A DNA stretch of 64,000 nucleotides from CAIYRG01 sp964446945. GTDB taxonomy: Bacteria; Pseudomonadota; Alphaproteobacteria; Micropepsales; Micropepsaceae. The notes below the pieces were generated by a model, which worked only from the letters and a program-made list of their open reading frames with translations, was not told the origin of the DNA and searched no databases. The position numbers were made by a program, and so were the translations under genes. Of the stretch, positions 30,684 to 38,850 are shown in pieces (within the stretch, counting starts at the first letter, position 1; each line of letters begins with the position of its first letter). The stretch covers positions 121,732 to 185,731 of the forward strand of contig CAYUQO010000008.1 of assembly GCA_964446945.1 (NCBI GenBank). The letters run 5' to 3'.

Positions 30684-31322
30684 ATGGCGGCCAGCGGAGA
30701 GAAACTTGCCAATCCGGCACCACTTGGATTGATTTGCTTCGGCCTGACCACGGTTCTGTTGAGTCTGATCAATGCCGGCATCCTGCCCAAAGCGGGCGAG
30801 AATGTCGTCATTCCGCTGGCACTTGCTTTTGGCGGCACGATTCAGGTGATGGCCGGGATCATGGAATTCCGCGCTGCGAACACTTTCGGCATGACCGCTT
30901 TCATGAGTTACGGCGCATTCTGGTGGTGGTTTGCGCTGCTGCTGATTCTTGGTTCGAACCACGTGCTGGCACTCGACGGCGCGGGCACAACGATCGGCAC
31001 GGCGCTTGTGCTGTGGGGCGTGTTCACGATGTATATGTGGGTCTCCACCTTCCGGCTCTCGCGTGCGCTGTGGTGGATTTTCCTCACTCTGTGGATCGCG
31101 TTCTACCTGCTCGGCTTCGGCGCTTTGCTGGGGCTGCCTGCATTGTCACTCGCGGGCGGATATGTCGGCCTCTTGTGCGGCGGGCTCGCGATGTACACGA
31201 GCTTCGCACTGGTGACGAACTCGACCTTCGGCCGCGATGTTTTGCCGGTGGGTGTCGAACCGATGTTCACTCCGTCCGGTGCAGCGATGTCTGCTGGGCG
31301 GGCGAGACCCATCGCGCCGTAG
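30684..31322 (+). CDS. Acetate/succinate transporter, GPR1/FUN34/YaaH (SatP) family
   Basis: About 212 residues from ATG 30684 (an adjacent ATG at 30681 is too close to GGGAGGAC). It has six membrane helices and the family signature N-P-A-P-L-G-L-x-x-F near the N-terminus. SatP-type proteins are channels or proton-linked carriers for acetate and succinate. Also visible is FGMTAFMSYGAFWWWFALLL. Single gene, divergent from the MFS transporter. Confidence 0.93.
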   Translation: MAASGEKLANPAPLGLICFGLTTVLLSLINAGILPKAGENVVIPLALAFGGTIQVMAGIMEFRAANTFGMTAFMSYGAFWWWFALLLILGSNHVLALDGAGTTIGTALVLWGVFTMYMWVSTFRLSRALWWIFLTLWIAFYLLGFGALLGLPALSLAGGYVGLLCGGLAMYTSFALVTNSTFGRDVLPVGVEPMFTPSGAAMSAGRARPIAP

Positions 31323-31371
31323 GCACAGCTCGTTCAACCAGTCCGCCTCCGCGCGTTGAGCTACGGCGCGG

Positions 31372-31402
31372 CATCTTTCTCGCGCTCCGCGCGAGAAAGA
31401 TG
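31372..31402. other. 14-base perfect hairpin just past the tRNA 3' end
   Basis: CATCTTTCTCGCGC (31372-31385), loop TCC, complement 31389-31402. On the minus strand it follows the tRNA-Val CCA end and could stop or process the tRNA transcript; there is no T run. Confidence 0.6.
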
Positions 31403-31475
31403 GTGGGCGCGACAGGGATCGAACCTGTGACCCCTACCATGTCAAGGTAGTGCTCTCCCGCTGAGCTACGCGCCC
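31401..31475 (-). tRNA. tRNA-Val (anticodon GAC)
   Basis: A 75-base cloverleaf on the minus strand: acceptor GGGCGCG/CGCGCCC, D arm GCTC...GAGC, anticodon stem CTACC/GGTAG with loop TTGACAT (anticodon GAC), T arm ACAGG-TTCGATC-CCTGT, discriminator A and an encoded CCA end. It reads GUC (and GUU) valine codons. Confidence 0.96.
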
Positions 31476-31671
31476 TTCCGCCCGACTCTATACATTCGCC
31501 CGCGCAACGCAGGCAAGCCGACGTCTGCTCTGGTCTTCAACGCGCGGGCATGCTCAGAATAGCCTGCTTCCGATGCGGCAATTTGGAGGCGTGCAGGCAT
31601 GGCTCCGGATTGACCAAACACGCGTTGTCATTATCCGCCACCGGTTTTGATTGCAGAATATGGGCTTGTGA

Positions 31672-32586
31672 ATGATCGGAAGTTCTCAACCGTTGCCGTT
31701 CAGTGGGTCGGAAGCCGACCCGGTTCTCGATGATCTCCGGGTCCAGCCGCTGTTGCTGCTCCAGCCGGAACAGCAAACCTCGCCATTGATCTTCGCCTCC
31801 CCGCATAGCGGCCGTTTGTATCCGGCAGGCTTTGTCCGCCAGACGCGCCTGGATTCGCTCACCCTGAGAAAATCCGAGGATGCATTCGTCGACGAGTTGT
31901 TCGACTGCGTGGCTGCGCTCGGGGCGCCGCTGCTCGCAGCACGATTCCCGCGCGCCTATATCGATTCAAACCGCGCACCGGGTGAGATTGATGCATCCAT
32001 GTTCGACGGGCCGATGGCGTGCTGGGTGGGACCACGGACGCCGCGTGTCGCTGCCGGGCTTGGCGTCATTCCGCGCATCGTCCGGGACGGAGTGGACATT
32101 TACGACGGCCGTCTGCAGGGCCGCGAGGTGCTGTTCAGGTTCGAGAGTTTCTACCGGCCTTACCATGCCACGCTGGCGCGCCTGATCGCCCAGACCCGCG
32201 AGCTGTTTGGCCTGGCGATCATTGTTGACTGTCATTCCATGCCGCCGCCGGCGAAGGGCACGGAGATCGTCATCGGCGATTGCTACGGCGAATCCGCGGC
32301 TCCGGCGGTCATTGCGCAAGCCCACGCCGCACTGACGTCGCTCGGGTTTTCGGTGACCCGAAATGCGCCCTACGCGGGCGGCTATACGACCAAGCTTTAC
32401 GGCAAACCCGAAGCCGGCGTTCATGCCCTGCAAATCGAAGTCAACCGGGCGCTTTATCTCGACGAAAACACGATGGAAAAAGGGGCGGAATTCGCGCACG
32501 CCAAGGACCGGCTTCGCCGCTTTGCCCGTGCCCTGACCGCCAAGTCCTGGACCGATCTCGCGCGGCGCCAGGCTGCTGCGGAATAG
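31672..32586 (+). CDS. N-formylglutamate amidohydrolase family protein (second copy)
   Basis: A 304-residue protein. Family signatures are LIFASPHSGRLYP near residue 40, R-A-Y-I-D-S-N-R-A-P-G-E-I-D (~95-108), I-I-V-D-C-H-S-M-P and VHALQIEVNRALYLDE. It hydrolyses N-formylglutamate or related N-acyl amino acids. It is distinct from the fused copy at 21284-22387: the motif spacing differs and there is no DUF1244 part. No hut genes lie nearby. Confidence 0.9.
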   Translation: MIGSSQPLPFSGSEADPVLDDLRVQPLLLLQPEQQTSPLIFASPHSGRLYPAGFVRQTRLDSLTLRKSEDAFVDELFDCVAALGAPLLAARFPRAYIDSNRAPGEIDASMFDGPMACWVGPRTPRVAAGLGVIPRIVRDGVDIYDGRLQGREVLFRFESFYRPYHATLARLIAQTRELFGLAIIVDCHSMPPPAKGTEIVIGDCYGESAAPAVIAQAHAALTSLGFSVTRNAPYAGGYTTKLYGKPEAGVHALQIEVNRALYLDENTMEKGAEFAHAKDRLRRFARALTAKSWTDLARRQAAAE

Positions 32587-32601
32587 CCGACTGATAAAAA
32601 A

Positions 32602-32625
32602 TTGGCCGCCCCGAAGGGCGGCCAA
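32602..32625. terminator. Strong GC hairpin after the amidohydrolase gene
   Basis: TTGGCCGCCC (32602-32611), loop CGAA, complement 32616-32625. A six-A tract lies just upstream, so the run of T that a terminator needs exists only on the minus-strand transcript; on the plus strand it is at best a weak terminator. Confidence 0.55.
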
Positions 32626-32800
32626 GTTGTTGGGAGGAAACGCCCCGGGAAGGGGCTGCGGCATGGCAGGAGGAAGAGCGATGCCGCACCGCAACAATAT
32701 GCTATGCTGCAGCTGCGAAGGCAAGCACTTTTTTGTGACGTTCACCTAGAATTATATTAAAAATTTGGCGTTGCATTGCAGCAGCGGGGGAGCGCGGCAA

Positions 32801-33817
32801 CTGCGAATCCTGATCGTCACAGATGCGTGGAAACCGCAGGTCAATGGCGTTGTCCGGACACTGGAATATCTCGGCGGCGAACTCGCCGGCATGGGTCATG
32901 ACGTACGCTACGCGACTCCCGAGGGCCATACGACCTTGCCGCTCCCAACCTATCCCGAGATTCGGGTGGCGCTGTTCCCACGATCCAGGCTCTTGGAAAC
33001 AATAGAAAAATTCTCTCCTGACGCGATTCATATCGCGACCGAGGGCCCCCTCGGCATGGCCGCAAGGGCAATCTGCCGGCGCAAAGCATGGCGTTTCACG
33101 AGCTCCTTCCACACCCGATTTCCGCAATATGTGCATGCGCGGTTTCCGATCATTCCAGAACCGCCGGTCTATGCGATCCTGCGCCGTTTCCACGGCGCCG
33201 CCGCAGTCACCATGGTCGCAACCGCCTCGATCAAGCGCGACCTTGAGATGCACGGGTTTGCCAACCTGGTTCTGTGGTCCCGGGGCGTGGACATCCAGCA
33301 ATTCTCGCCGGGCCGGCGCATGTCCGCCGCCACGTTCCTGCCCGACGCCCAGCGGCCGCTTTTTCTCTATGTTGGCCGGGTCGCGGTGGAAAAAAATGTC
33401 GAGGCGTTTCTCAAAATCAACCTGCCCGGGACGAAACTGATCGTCGGCGAGGGACCGCAACGGGCCGAATTGCAGACGCGCTTTCCACACGCGAAATTCC
33501 TTGGCCAAAAGACCGGCGATGAGTTGGCCAGGATTTACGCATCCAGCGATGTCTTCGTTTTTCCAAGCCGCACCGATACGTTCGGATTGGTCCTGCTGGA
33601 AGCGTTGGCGTCAGGGACGCCGGTGGCGGCATACCCGGTCAGCGGACCATTGGATGTCGTCGGGACGGCCGGGATTGGCGCGCTTGCCGAGAACCTGGAG
33701 CTGGCCGCACTTGAGGCATTGGCGATTTCCCGGCATTCCTGCCGCCGCTTTGCCGAAGCCAATTCGTGGCGGGCCAGTGCCGAACAATTCACCACCAACC
33801 TCGCACTGACCCGCTAA
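32801..33817 (+). CDS. Glycosyltransferase family 4 (mannosyl/glucosyl-transferase type)
   Basis: A GT-B enzyme of about 338 residues. Homologues begin M-R-I-L-I-V-T-D-A-W; here that position is CTG (32801), 8 bases after GGGGGAG, so a CUG start is likely. A TTG at 32765 or 32771 would add 10-12 residues. The N-domain is PQVNGVVRTLEYLGGELAGM and the nucleotide-sugar-binding motif is SRTDTFGLVLLEALASGTPV (~260-280). It resembles the GT4 group that includes mannosyltransferase MgtA and glycolipid glycosyltransferases of alphaproteobacteria, so a membrane glycolipid product is the best guess. Confidence 0.85.
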   Translation: MRILIVTDAWKPQVNGVVRTLEYLGGELAGMGHDVRYATPEGHTTLPLPTYPEIRVALFPRSRLLETIEKFSPDAIHIATEGPLGMAARAICRRKAWRFTSSFHTRFPQYVHARFPIIPEPPVYAILRRFHGAAAVTMVATASIKRDLEMHGFANLVLWSRGVDIQQFSPGRRMSAATFLPDAQRPLFLYVGRVAVEKNVEAFLKINLPGTKLIVGEGPQRAELQTRFPHAKFLGQKTGDELARIYASSDVFVFPSRTDTFGLVLLEALASGTPVAAYPVSGPLDVVGTAGIGALAENLELAALEALAISRHSCRRFAEANSWRASAEQFTTNLALTR

Positions 33818-33915
33818 ACTGCCCCGCGTCCGAATCAGGGCTCGTGCGTTGGCAAGGCAGCGTTGCGCCGCCACGCAACTCTGTATAAGCCCATTTTTTC
33901 ACCACAAAGGTTCCT

Positions 33916-35742
33916 ATGGATCTCCGCAACATTGCGATCATTGCCCATGTCGACCACGGCAAAACCACGCTGGTCGACCAGCTCCTGAAGCAATCGGGGG
34001 CAGTGCGGAATAATCAGCAGATTGCCGAACGGGCGCTCGATTCCAACGATCTCGAGCGGGAGCGCGGCATTACCATCCTTGCCAAATGCACCAGCGTCGA
34101 ATGGGGCAGCACGCGGATCAACATCGTCGATACTCCGGGCCATGCCGATTTCGGCGGCGAAGTCGAACGTATCCTGTCGATGGTGGATGGCGTCGTGCTG
34201 CTGGTCGATGCGGCAGAATCGGTCATGCCGCAAACCAAATTCGTGCTCTCCAAGGCGCTGAAGCTCGGATTGAAGCCGATCGTCGTCATCAACAAAATCG
34301 ATCGTCAGGATGCGCGGCCGAAAGAGACGCTGGAAGAGATCTTCGATCTGTTTCTCGCGCTCGATGCCAATGACGATCAACTCGATTTCCATGTGCTTTA
34401 CGCATCCGGCCGGCAGGGCTGGGCCTGCGCGGCGATGAGTGATGAGCACAAGGATTTATCGCCGCTGTTCGAACGCATTATCGCCGACGTGCCGGCGCCG
34501 AGAGTGCTGCAGCGGCAGGGCAGCGAATTTCCTTTCGCCATGCTGGTGACGACTCTCGAAGCGGATCCCTATCTCGGCCGCGTCCTGACCGGGCGCATTG
34601 AATCGGGAACCATCACCGTCAACCGTGCCATCAAGGTGCTGTCGCGCGACGGCAGCGTGGTCGAGCGGGCCCGCGCCACCAAATTGCTGTCGTTCCGCGG
34701 CTTGGCGCGGGTGCCGACGGAGAGTGCGTCCGCCGGCGATATTGTCGCCATCGCCGGCCTGACCAATGCCACCGTCGCCGACACGGTCTGCGATCTCGAG
34801 GCTGAAACACCGCTGCCGGCCAATCCGATCGATCCACCGACTCTCGCCGTCACTTTTTCCGTCAATGATTCACCGCTGGCCGGACGCGAGGGTGACAAGG
34901 TCCAGAGCCGGGTGATCCGCGACCGGCTGCTGCGCGAAGCCGAAGGCAATGTCGCGATCAAGGTCCGCGAGACCGGCGACAGCAATTACGAAGTCGCCGG
35001 ACGCGGCGAATTGCAGCTCGGCGTGTTGATCGAAACCATGCGCCGCGAAGGGTTCGAACTGGCGATTTCCCGCCCGCGTGTGCTGTACCGCAAGGATCCC
35101 GATACCGGCGAGCGGCTGGAGCCGATCGAAGAAGTCACCATCGACGTGGACGAACCCTATGCGGGAATCGTCATCGAGAAAGTGTCGCAACGGCGCGGCG
35201 AGATGCAGGACATGCGCGCGACCGGCGCCGGTAAAACCCGCCTGACCTTTTATGCGCCCTCGCGGGGACTGATCGGCTATCACGGCGAGTTTCTCACCGA
35301 TACCCGCGGCACCGGCGTGATGAACCGCATGTTCCACAGCTATGCGCCGTACAAGGGGCCGATCGAAGGCCGCCGCAATGGCGTTCTGGTGTCAACCGAT
35401 GACGGCGAAGCGGTCGCCTATGCGCTGTGGTATCTCGAAGAGCGTGGACGCCTGTTCATCACGCCCGGCACCCGCGTCTATGAGGGCATGATCATCGGCG
35501 AAAATTCACGCGACAACGATCTCGACGTGAATCCACTGAAGTCGAAGCAGCTGACCAATATCCGCACTCACTCCAAGGATGAGGCGGTGCGGCTCACTCC
35601 GGTATCGCCACTCACGCTGGAGCAGTCGATCGCCTATATCGAGGAAGACGAACTGGTCGAGGTGACGCCGAAATCCATCCGGCTGCGCAAGCGCGCGCTA
35701 TTGCCTCACCTGCGCAAGCGCGCCAAAGAGGAAGTCGAATAG
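33916..35742 (+). CDS. typA: Translational GTPase TypA/BipA
   Basis: A 608-residue protein. G1 is A-H-V-D-H-G-K-T-T (residues 10-18), switch I region RGITILAKCTSV, G3 D-T-P-G-H-A-D-F, G4 N-K-I-D. It has the EF-G-like beta-barrel and the BipA-specific C-terminal domain (FYAPSRGLIGYHGEFLTDTR). It binds ribosomes and helps large-subunit assembly in cold and stress. The start ATG 33916 matches the family. Confidence 0.97.
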   Translation: MDLRNIAIIAHVDHGKTTLVDQLLKQSGAVRNNQQIAERALDSNDLERERGITILAKCTSVEWGSTRINIVDTPGHADFGGEVERILSMVDGVVLLVDAAESVMPQTKFVLSKALKLGLKPIVVINKIDRQDARPKETLEEIFDLFLALDANDDQLDFHVLYASGRQGWACAAMSDEHKDLSPLFERIIADVPAPRVLQRQGSEFPFAMLVTTLEADPYLGRVLTGRIESGTITVNRAIKVLSRDGSVVERARATKLLSFRGLARVPTESASAGDIVAIAGLTNATVADTVCDLEAETPLPANPIDPPTLAVTFSVNDSPLAGREGDKVQSRVIRDRLLREAEGNVAIKVRETGDSNYEVAGRGELQLGVLIETMRREGFELAISRPRVLYRKDPDTGERLEPIEEVTIDVDEPYAGIVIEKVSQRRGEMQDMRATGAGKTRLTFYAPSRGLIGYHGEFLTDTRGTGVMNRMFHSYAPYKGPIEGRRNGVLVSTDDGEAVAYALWYLEERGRLFITPGTRVYEGMIIGENSRDNDLDVNPLKSKQLTNIRTHSKDEAVRLTPVSPLTLEQSIAYIEEDELVEVTPKSIRLRKRALLPHLRKRAKEEVE

Positions 35743-35768
35743 CTTCGGCGGGAAACGCTTTAGCAACC

Positions 35769-36554
35769 ATGGATGATCTGGAGCGCCGCGTCGCCTTCGC
35801 GCAAGCAGTGGCCGATGCCGCAGCCGCGGTGATCGTTCCGTATTTCCGCAGTCCCGTTACGATTATCGACAAGGGCCGCGCGGGAATTTTCGATCCGGTG
35901 ACGGAAGCCGATCGCCGCGCCGAAGACGTCATGCGCAAAACCATCGCCGCGGAATTTCCCAAAGACGGAATCATCGGCGAGGAATTCGGCGCCGTGCCGG
36001 GCACCAGCGGATTCGACTGGGTGCTGGATCCAATTGACGGCACAAGATCATTTGTCGCCGGCAATCCATTATGGGGAACGCTGATCGGCCTGGAGCACCA
36101 TGGCCGCACCGTCCTAGGTGTGCTGGATCAGCCATTCCTGCACGAACGCTTCACCGGCTGGCAAACAACCGAACTGCGCGACAGGACAGGCACAAGGCCC
36201 CTGCATACGCGGGAATGTGCCGCCTTGGCCGATGCGCTGATCTGCACGACTCACCCGCTCACTTATTTCGACGATGAACAACGCGCGAGGTTTCAGCGGG
36301 TCGAGCAGGCCTCCCGCTTTTCGCGTTATGGCGGCGATTGTTATTCCTATGCGCTGCTGGCGATGGGGCATGTCGATCTGGTGATCGAGGCCGGCCTCAA
36401 ACATTGGGACGTCGCGGCGCTGATTCCGCTCATCACCGCGGCGGGCGGAATGCTGACCGGCTGGAAGGGCGATCCGGTGCCGCGCGGCGGCAATGTCATC
36501 GCCGCCGGCGATCCGCGCATCCACGCCGCCGCCGTCGAGCTGCTCTCGGGCTAG
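35769..36554 (+). CDS. hisN: Histidinol-phosphatase, inositol monophosphatase family
   Basis: A 261-residue protein. Metal-binding motifs are G-E-E (~71-73), W-V-L-D-P-I-D-G-T-R-S-F (~87-98) and the C-terminal H-W-D-V-A-A-L. The pattern GLEHHGRTVLGVLDQPFLHE with S-R-Y-G-G-D-C-Y-S-Y-A is that of the IMPase-type histidinol-phosphatase HisN, the penultimate step of histidine synthesis in many alphaproteobacteria. A general IMPase role cannot be excluded. 27 bases after typA. Confidence 0.88.
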   Translation: MDDLERRVAFAQAVADAAAAVIVPYFRSPVTIIDKGRAGIFDPVTEADRRAEDVMRKTIAAEFPKDGIIGEEFGAVPGTSGFDWVLDPIDGTRSFVAGNPLWGTLIGLEHHGRTVLGVLDQPFLHERFTGWQTTELRDRTGTRPLHTRECAALADALICTTHPLTYFDDEQRARFQRVEQASRFSRYGGDCYSYALLAMGHVDLVIEAGLKHWDVAALIPLITAAGGMLTGWKGDPVPRGGNVIAAGDPRIHAAAVELLSG

Positions 36555-37600
36555 GTACCCGCCTTCGGCAGATGCACATCCATGAATGCGTCAAACTCGC
36601 GCCAGAATTCAGCGCGAATGGCGTCGGTTTCCATCAGGATTTCATGACGTGCGCCTGCGATCTCAACATAGCGCGCATTCGGCAGCCTCTGGCCCAGCGC
36701 GCGAATGGCGTCGCTGCGCACCACCGTGTCATTGCCGGCGCCGAACACCAGCAAGGGAGTCACGACGTCATCCGCAAAGCGGCGCCGGCGCATTCTGCGA
36801 ATGGAGTGGAAGGCGGCGCCGAGCCAGCCGAATGTCGGTCCGCTGATGCGCAGGAACGGCTGTTGCCGGAGCAGATCCTGATTGCGTTCGAACCGTCCAC
36901 GGTCGGAGGTGACGACATTATCCTCAAATCGCAATTCGAGCGGGTCGCGCCGTTCAATGCCGAAGATCGCGCGCTTTGAAGGCCGATAGACGTTGAAGAG
37001 CCAAGCCAGCAATTGCGCCACTGTGGGAGACACAGTGCCGGTATTGATGTCGATCATCGGCGCGCACAGCACGGCGCATAAAAACCGCCTCGGGTGGTCG
37101 TGCAGATAGCGCAGCAGATTGTGCCCGCCCATCGAATGGCCGAGTGCAACCAGGGGCAACGGCGCCGGTTGAGCGCGCTGTATCGGCTCCACGACCTGAA
37201 GCATCAGTGCCGCGAGGTCGATGTCATATTCCTCGAAATGCACGACATGGCCTGCGCGGTTGCCATACACGCGGCGTTCGGATGCTCCCTGACCGCGCCA
37301 GTCAAGGCTCACGACTTCGAAGCCGCGGGCGCAGAGCTCTCCCGCAACTTCCGTATATTTTTCCATGAACTCGGTATGGCCGTTCAGCAGCACGCAGATC
37401 GCCCGGGGAGGAGTGCCGGGCAAGCTCCAGACACCGGCGCGGAGCTGGTGCTGATCGGGAGTGATGATGGTCTGGGCGCGGAAGTCCGGGGTTGCCACGG
37501 TTCGGGCGGGCGGAAGGAAGCCGCCGATATGACCATTTACCGGCCCGCGAAACAACTTCAGAGCTGAGCCGTAGCTGTGACGGTTCCGCCACGGTTCCAC
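36551..37600 (-). CDS. Alpha/beta hydrolase, monoacylglycerol-lipase-like
   Basis: Up to 349 residues from GTG 37600, a start without a visible ribosome site, so the first ~35 residues are uncertain. Serine-lipase motifs are intact: the oxyanion text LLNGHTEFMEKYTEVAGELC, the nucleophile elbow G-H-S-M-G-G (~residue 159), acid in GAGNDTVV, His in ARHEIL. Family: hydrolase_4, lysophospholipase or monoglyceride lipase, cytoplasmic. It converges with hisN, ends overlapping by 4 bases. Confidence 0.87.
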   Translation of the reverse strand: MEPWRNRHSYGSALKLFRGPVNGHIGGFLPPARTVATPDFRAQTIITPDQHQLRAGVWSLPGTPPRAICVLLNGHTEFMEKYTEVAGELCARGFEVVSLDWRGQGASERRVYGNRAGHVVHFEEYDIDLAALMLQVVEPIQRAQPAPLPLVALGHSMGGHNLLRYLHDHPRRFLCAVLCAPMIDINTGTVSPTVAQLLAWLFNVYRPSKRAIFGIERRDPLELRFEDNVVTSDRGRFERNQDLLRQQPFLRISGPTFGWLGAAFHSIRRMRRRRFADDVVTPLLVFGAGNDTVVRSDAIRALGQRLPNARYVEIAGARHEILMETDAIRAEFWREFDAFMDVHLPKAGT

Positions 37601-37688
37601 AAAAATCCACGTGAGGGAAAACGAACTCTCCTCCCGGGACGTTTATCCAATGCCCAGTGACTCAGGAGGGCCAAAAGGGGTTAAAGCC

Positions 37689-38111
37689 ATGGCGCGGTCG
37701 GCCGCTATCTCACTGTCCGAACGAGACAAAACCGGACAGTCCAGGTTTGACAAACTGCACTTTTGGCTTTTCGTCACCCATCTCGGAATCATCGCATATG
37801 TTGCGTTGGGATGGCTGATTTCTTCCCGAACATTACTCTTCTTCTACACGCTGCTTCTGCCAATGATTGTTCTTCAGTGGCTGATGAATGACGGCTGTTC
37901 GATCGTGAACAACGCCGAGAATCTGCTGCGGAAGGGCCAATGGAATGACCCGGGAAACAGGTTCCAGGGGGCGTTTTTCGTGACCATCCTGAATGCCGCC
38001 GGCATCCGGCTCAGTCAGGCCCAAGTTACGACCGCACTATGTTCGTTAATGCTGATCTTCTGGGTCTGCGCCATCTGCCGGATGATGTTGATCGTATCCG
38101 GAACCTCTTGA
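37689..38111 (+). CDS. Membrane protein of unknown function
   Basis: 140 residues from ATG 37689 (AAAGGGG upstream); an in-frame GTG at 37611 would add 26 polar residues. Three membrane segments are visible (WLFVTHLGIIAYVALGWLI, TLLFFYTLLLPMIVLQWLM, and a C-terminal LCSLMLIFWVCAICRMML). Between the second and third are LMNDGCSIVNNAENLLRKGQ and a soluble stretch. No family named. Its stop codon overlaps the RpoH -35 element of hsp20. Confidence 0.75.
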   Translation: MARSAAISLSERDKTGQSRFDKLHFWLFVTHLGIIAYVALGWLISSRTLLFFYTLLLPMIVLQWLMNDGCSIVNNAENLLRKGQWNDPGNRFQGAFFVTILNAAGIRLSQAQVTTALCSLMLIFWVCAICRMMLIVSGTS

Positions 38112-38135
38112 AGCGTAGGCGCTGGACGCCCATCT
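38107..38135 (+). promoter_or_regulatory. RpoH (sigma-32) promoter of hsp20
   Basis: CTTGAA at 38107-38112, 16 bases, CCCATCT at 38129-38135. This is the heat-shock sigma factor consensus (CTTGAA, N11-16, CCCATnT). It starts inside the stop codon of the upstream gene and is followed by a leader of about 90 bases. Confidence 0.8.
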
Positions 38136-38140
38136 TTTCC

Positions 38141-38229
38141 TCGCCGGAAGGCCCATTGGGGTTCCGGCGATGTGGGCTGGCCCTTGGGCGCGCCCGAAAC
38201 GAAACACTTCGCTCAAAGAGGTTGTGAAA
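38141..38229 (+). promoter_or_regulatory. ROSE-like RNA thermometer in the hsp20 leader
   Basis: The leader folds into a 9-base perfect hairpin (38141-38149 with 38162-38170) and GC-rich stem material around 38171-38200. In its last part T-C-G-C-T (38209-38213) sits across from the ribosome site AAGAGG (38216-38221). The consensus of ROSE elements is U-(U/C)-G-C-U pairing imperfectly with the Shine-Dalgarno, with a bulged G. Here CUC/GAG plus a C-G pair beyond one bulged G can form. ROSE elements are known in front of small heat-shock genes of alphaproteobacteria. Confidence 0.6.
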
Positions 38230-38700
38230 ATGCGCAGTTTTGATCTTACCCCCCTGTTCCGTTCGACCGTCGGCTTTGACCGTCTTGCCGACATGCTCGA
38301 TTCCGTCTCCCAGTTCGACAGCAGCGTCTCCTATCCGCCCTATAACATCGAGCGGACGGAAGAGAACCACTACCGGATTTCGCTTGCGGTCGCCGGTTTC
38401 GGCGAGCAGGACCTGAGCGTCGAAGTCAAGGACGGCGTGCTGTCGGTACATGGCAAGCGCGAGCCCGAGAAAGAAGCTCAGCCGAAGCATTATCTGTATC
38501 AGGGAATTGCCGGCCGGACCTTCGATCGCCGCTTCCAGCTGGCGGAAAATGTCGAGGTCAAGGGAGCTGCCCTCGAAAACGGCCTGCTGCACATTGACCT
38601 GGAACGGATCGTTCCGGAGGAAAAGAAACCGCGCCGCATCAACATCAACGGCGGCAGCACCGGCAAGGTGATCGAGGCCAAGTCCAAAGCGGCAGCCTGA
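38230..38700 (+). CDS. hsp20: Small heat-shock protein Hsp20 (IbpA type)
   Basis: A 156-residue protein starting at ATG 38230 (MRSFDLTPLFRSTVGFDRLA, typical of the IbpA group). The alpha-crystallin domain is at ~38-130: YPPYNIERTEENHYRISLAV, AGFGEQDLSVEVKDGVLSVH and, toward the end, LENGLLHIDLER. It binds unfolding proteins without ATP and passes them to DnaK. Control is doubly thermal: an RpoH promoter and a candidate RNA thermometer. Confidence 0.95.
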   Translation: MRSFDLTPLFRSTVGFDRLADMLDSVSQFDSSVSYPPYNIERTEENHYRISLAVAGFGEQDLSVEVKDGVLSVHGKREPEKEAQPKHYLYQGIAGRTFDRRFQLAENVEVKGAALENGLLHIDLERIVPEEKKPRRININGGSTGKVIEAKSKAAA

Positions 38701-38718
38701 GCATCTCGAACCAATCCC

Positions 38719-38752
38719 AAAAGAGCACGGCAACTGCCGTGCTCTTTTTTTT
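38719..38752 (+). terminator. Rho-independent terminator of hsp20
   Basis: AGAGCACGGCA (38722-38732) pairs with TGCCGTGCTCT (38735-38745), followed by a run of T to 38752. Confidence 0.93.
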
Positions 38753-38850
38753 GGGCGTCGCCCGGTGAAAACTGTTGCCGAAGCTGCCGCGATTCGAAAC
38801 AACGAGTTTGATTTAGATCTGGAACGCCGGCACGGCGTTGCGAAAGCGCG

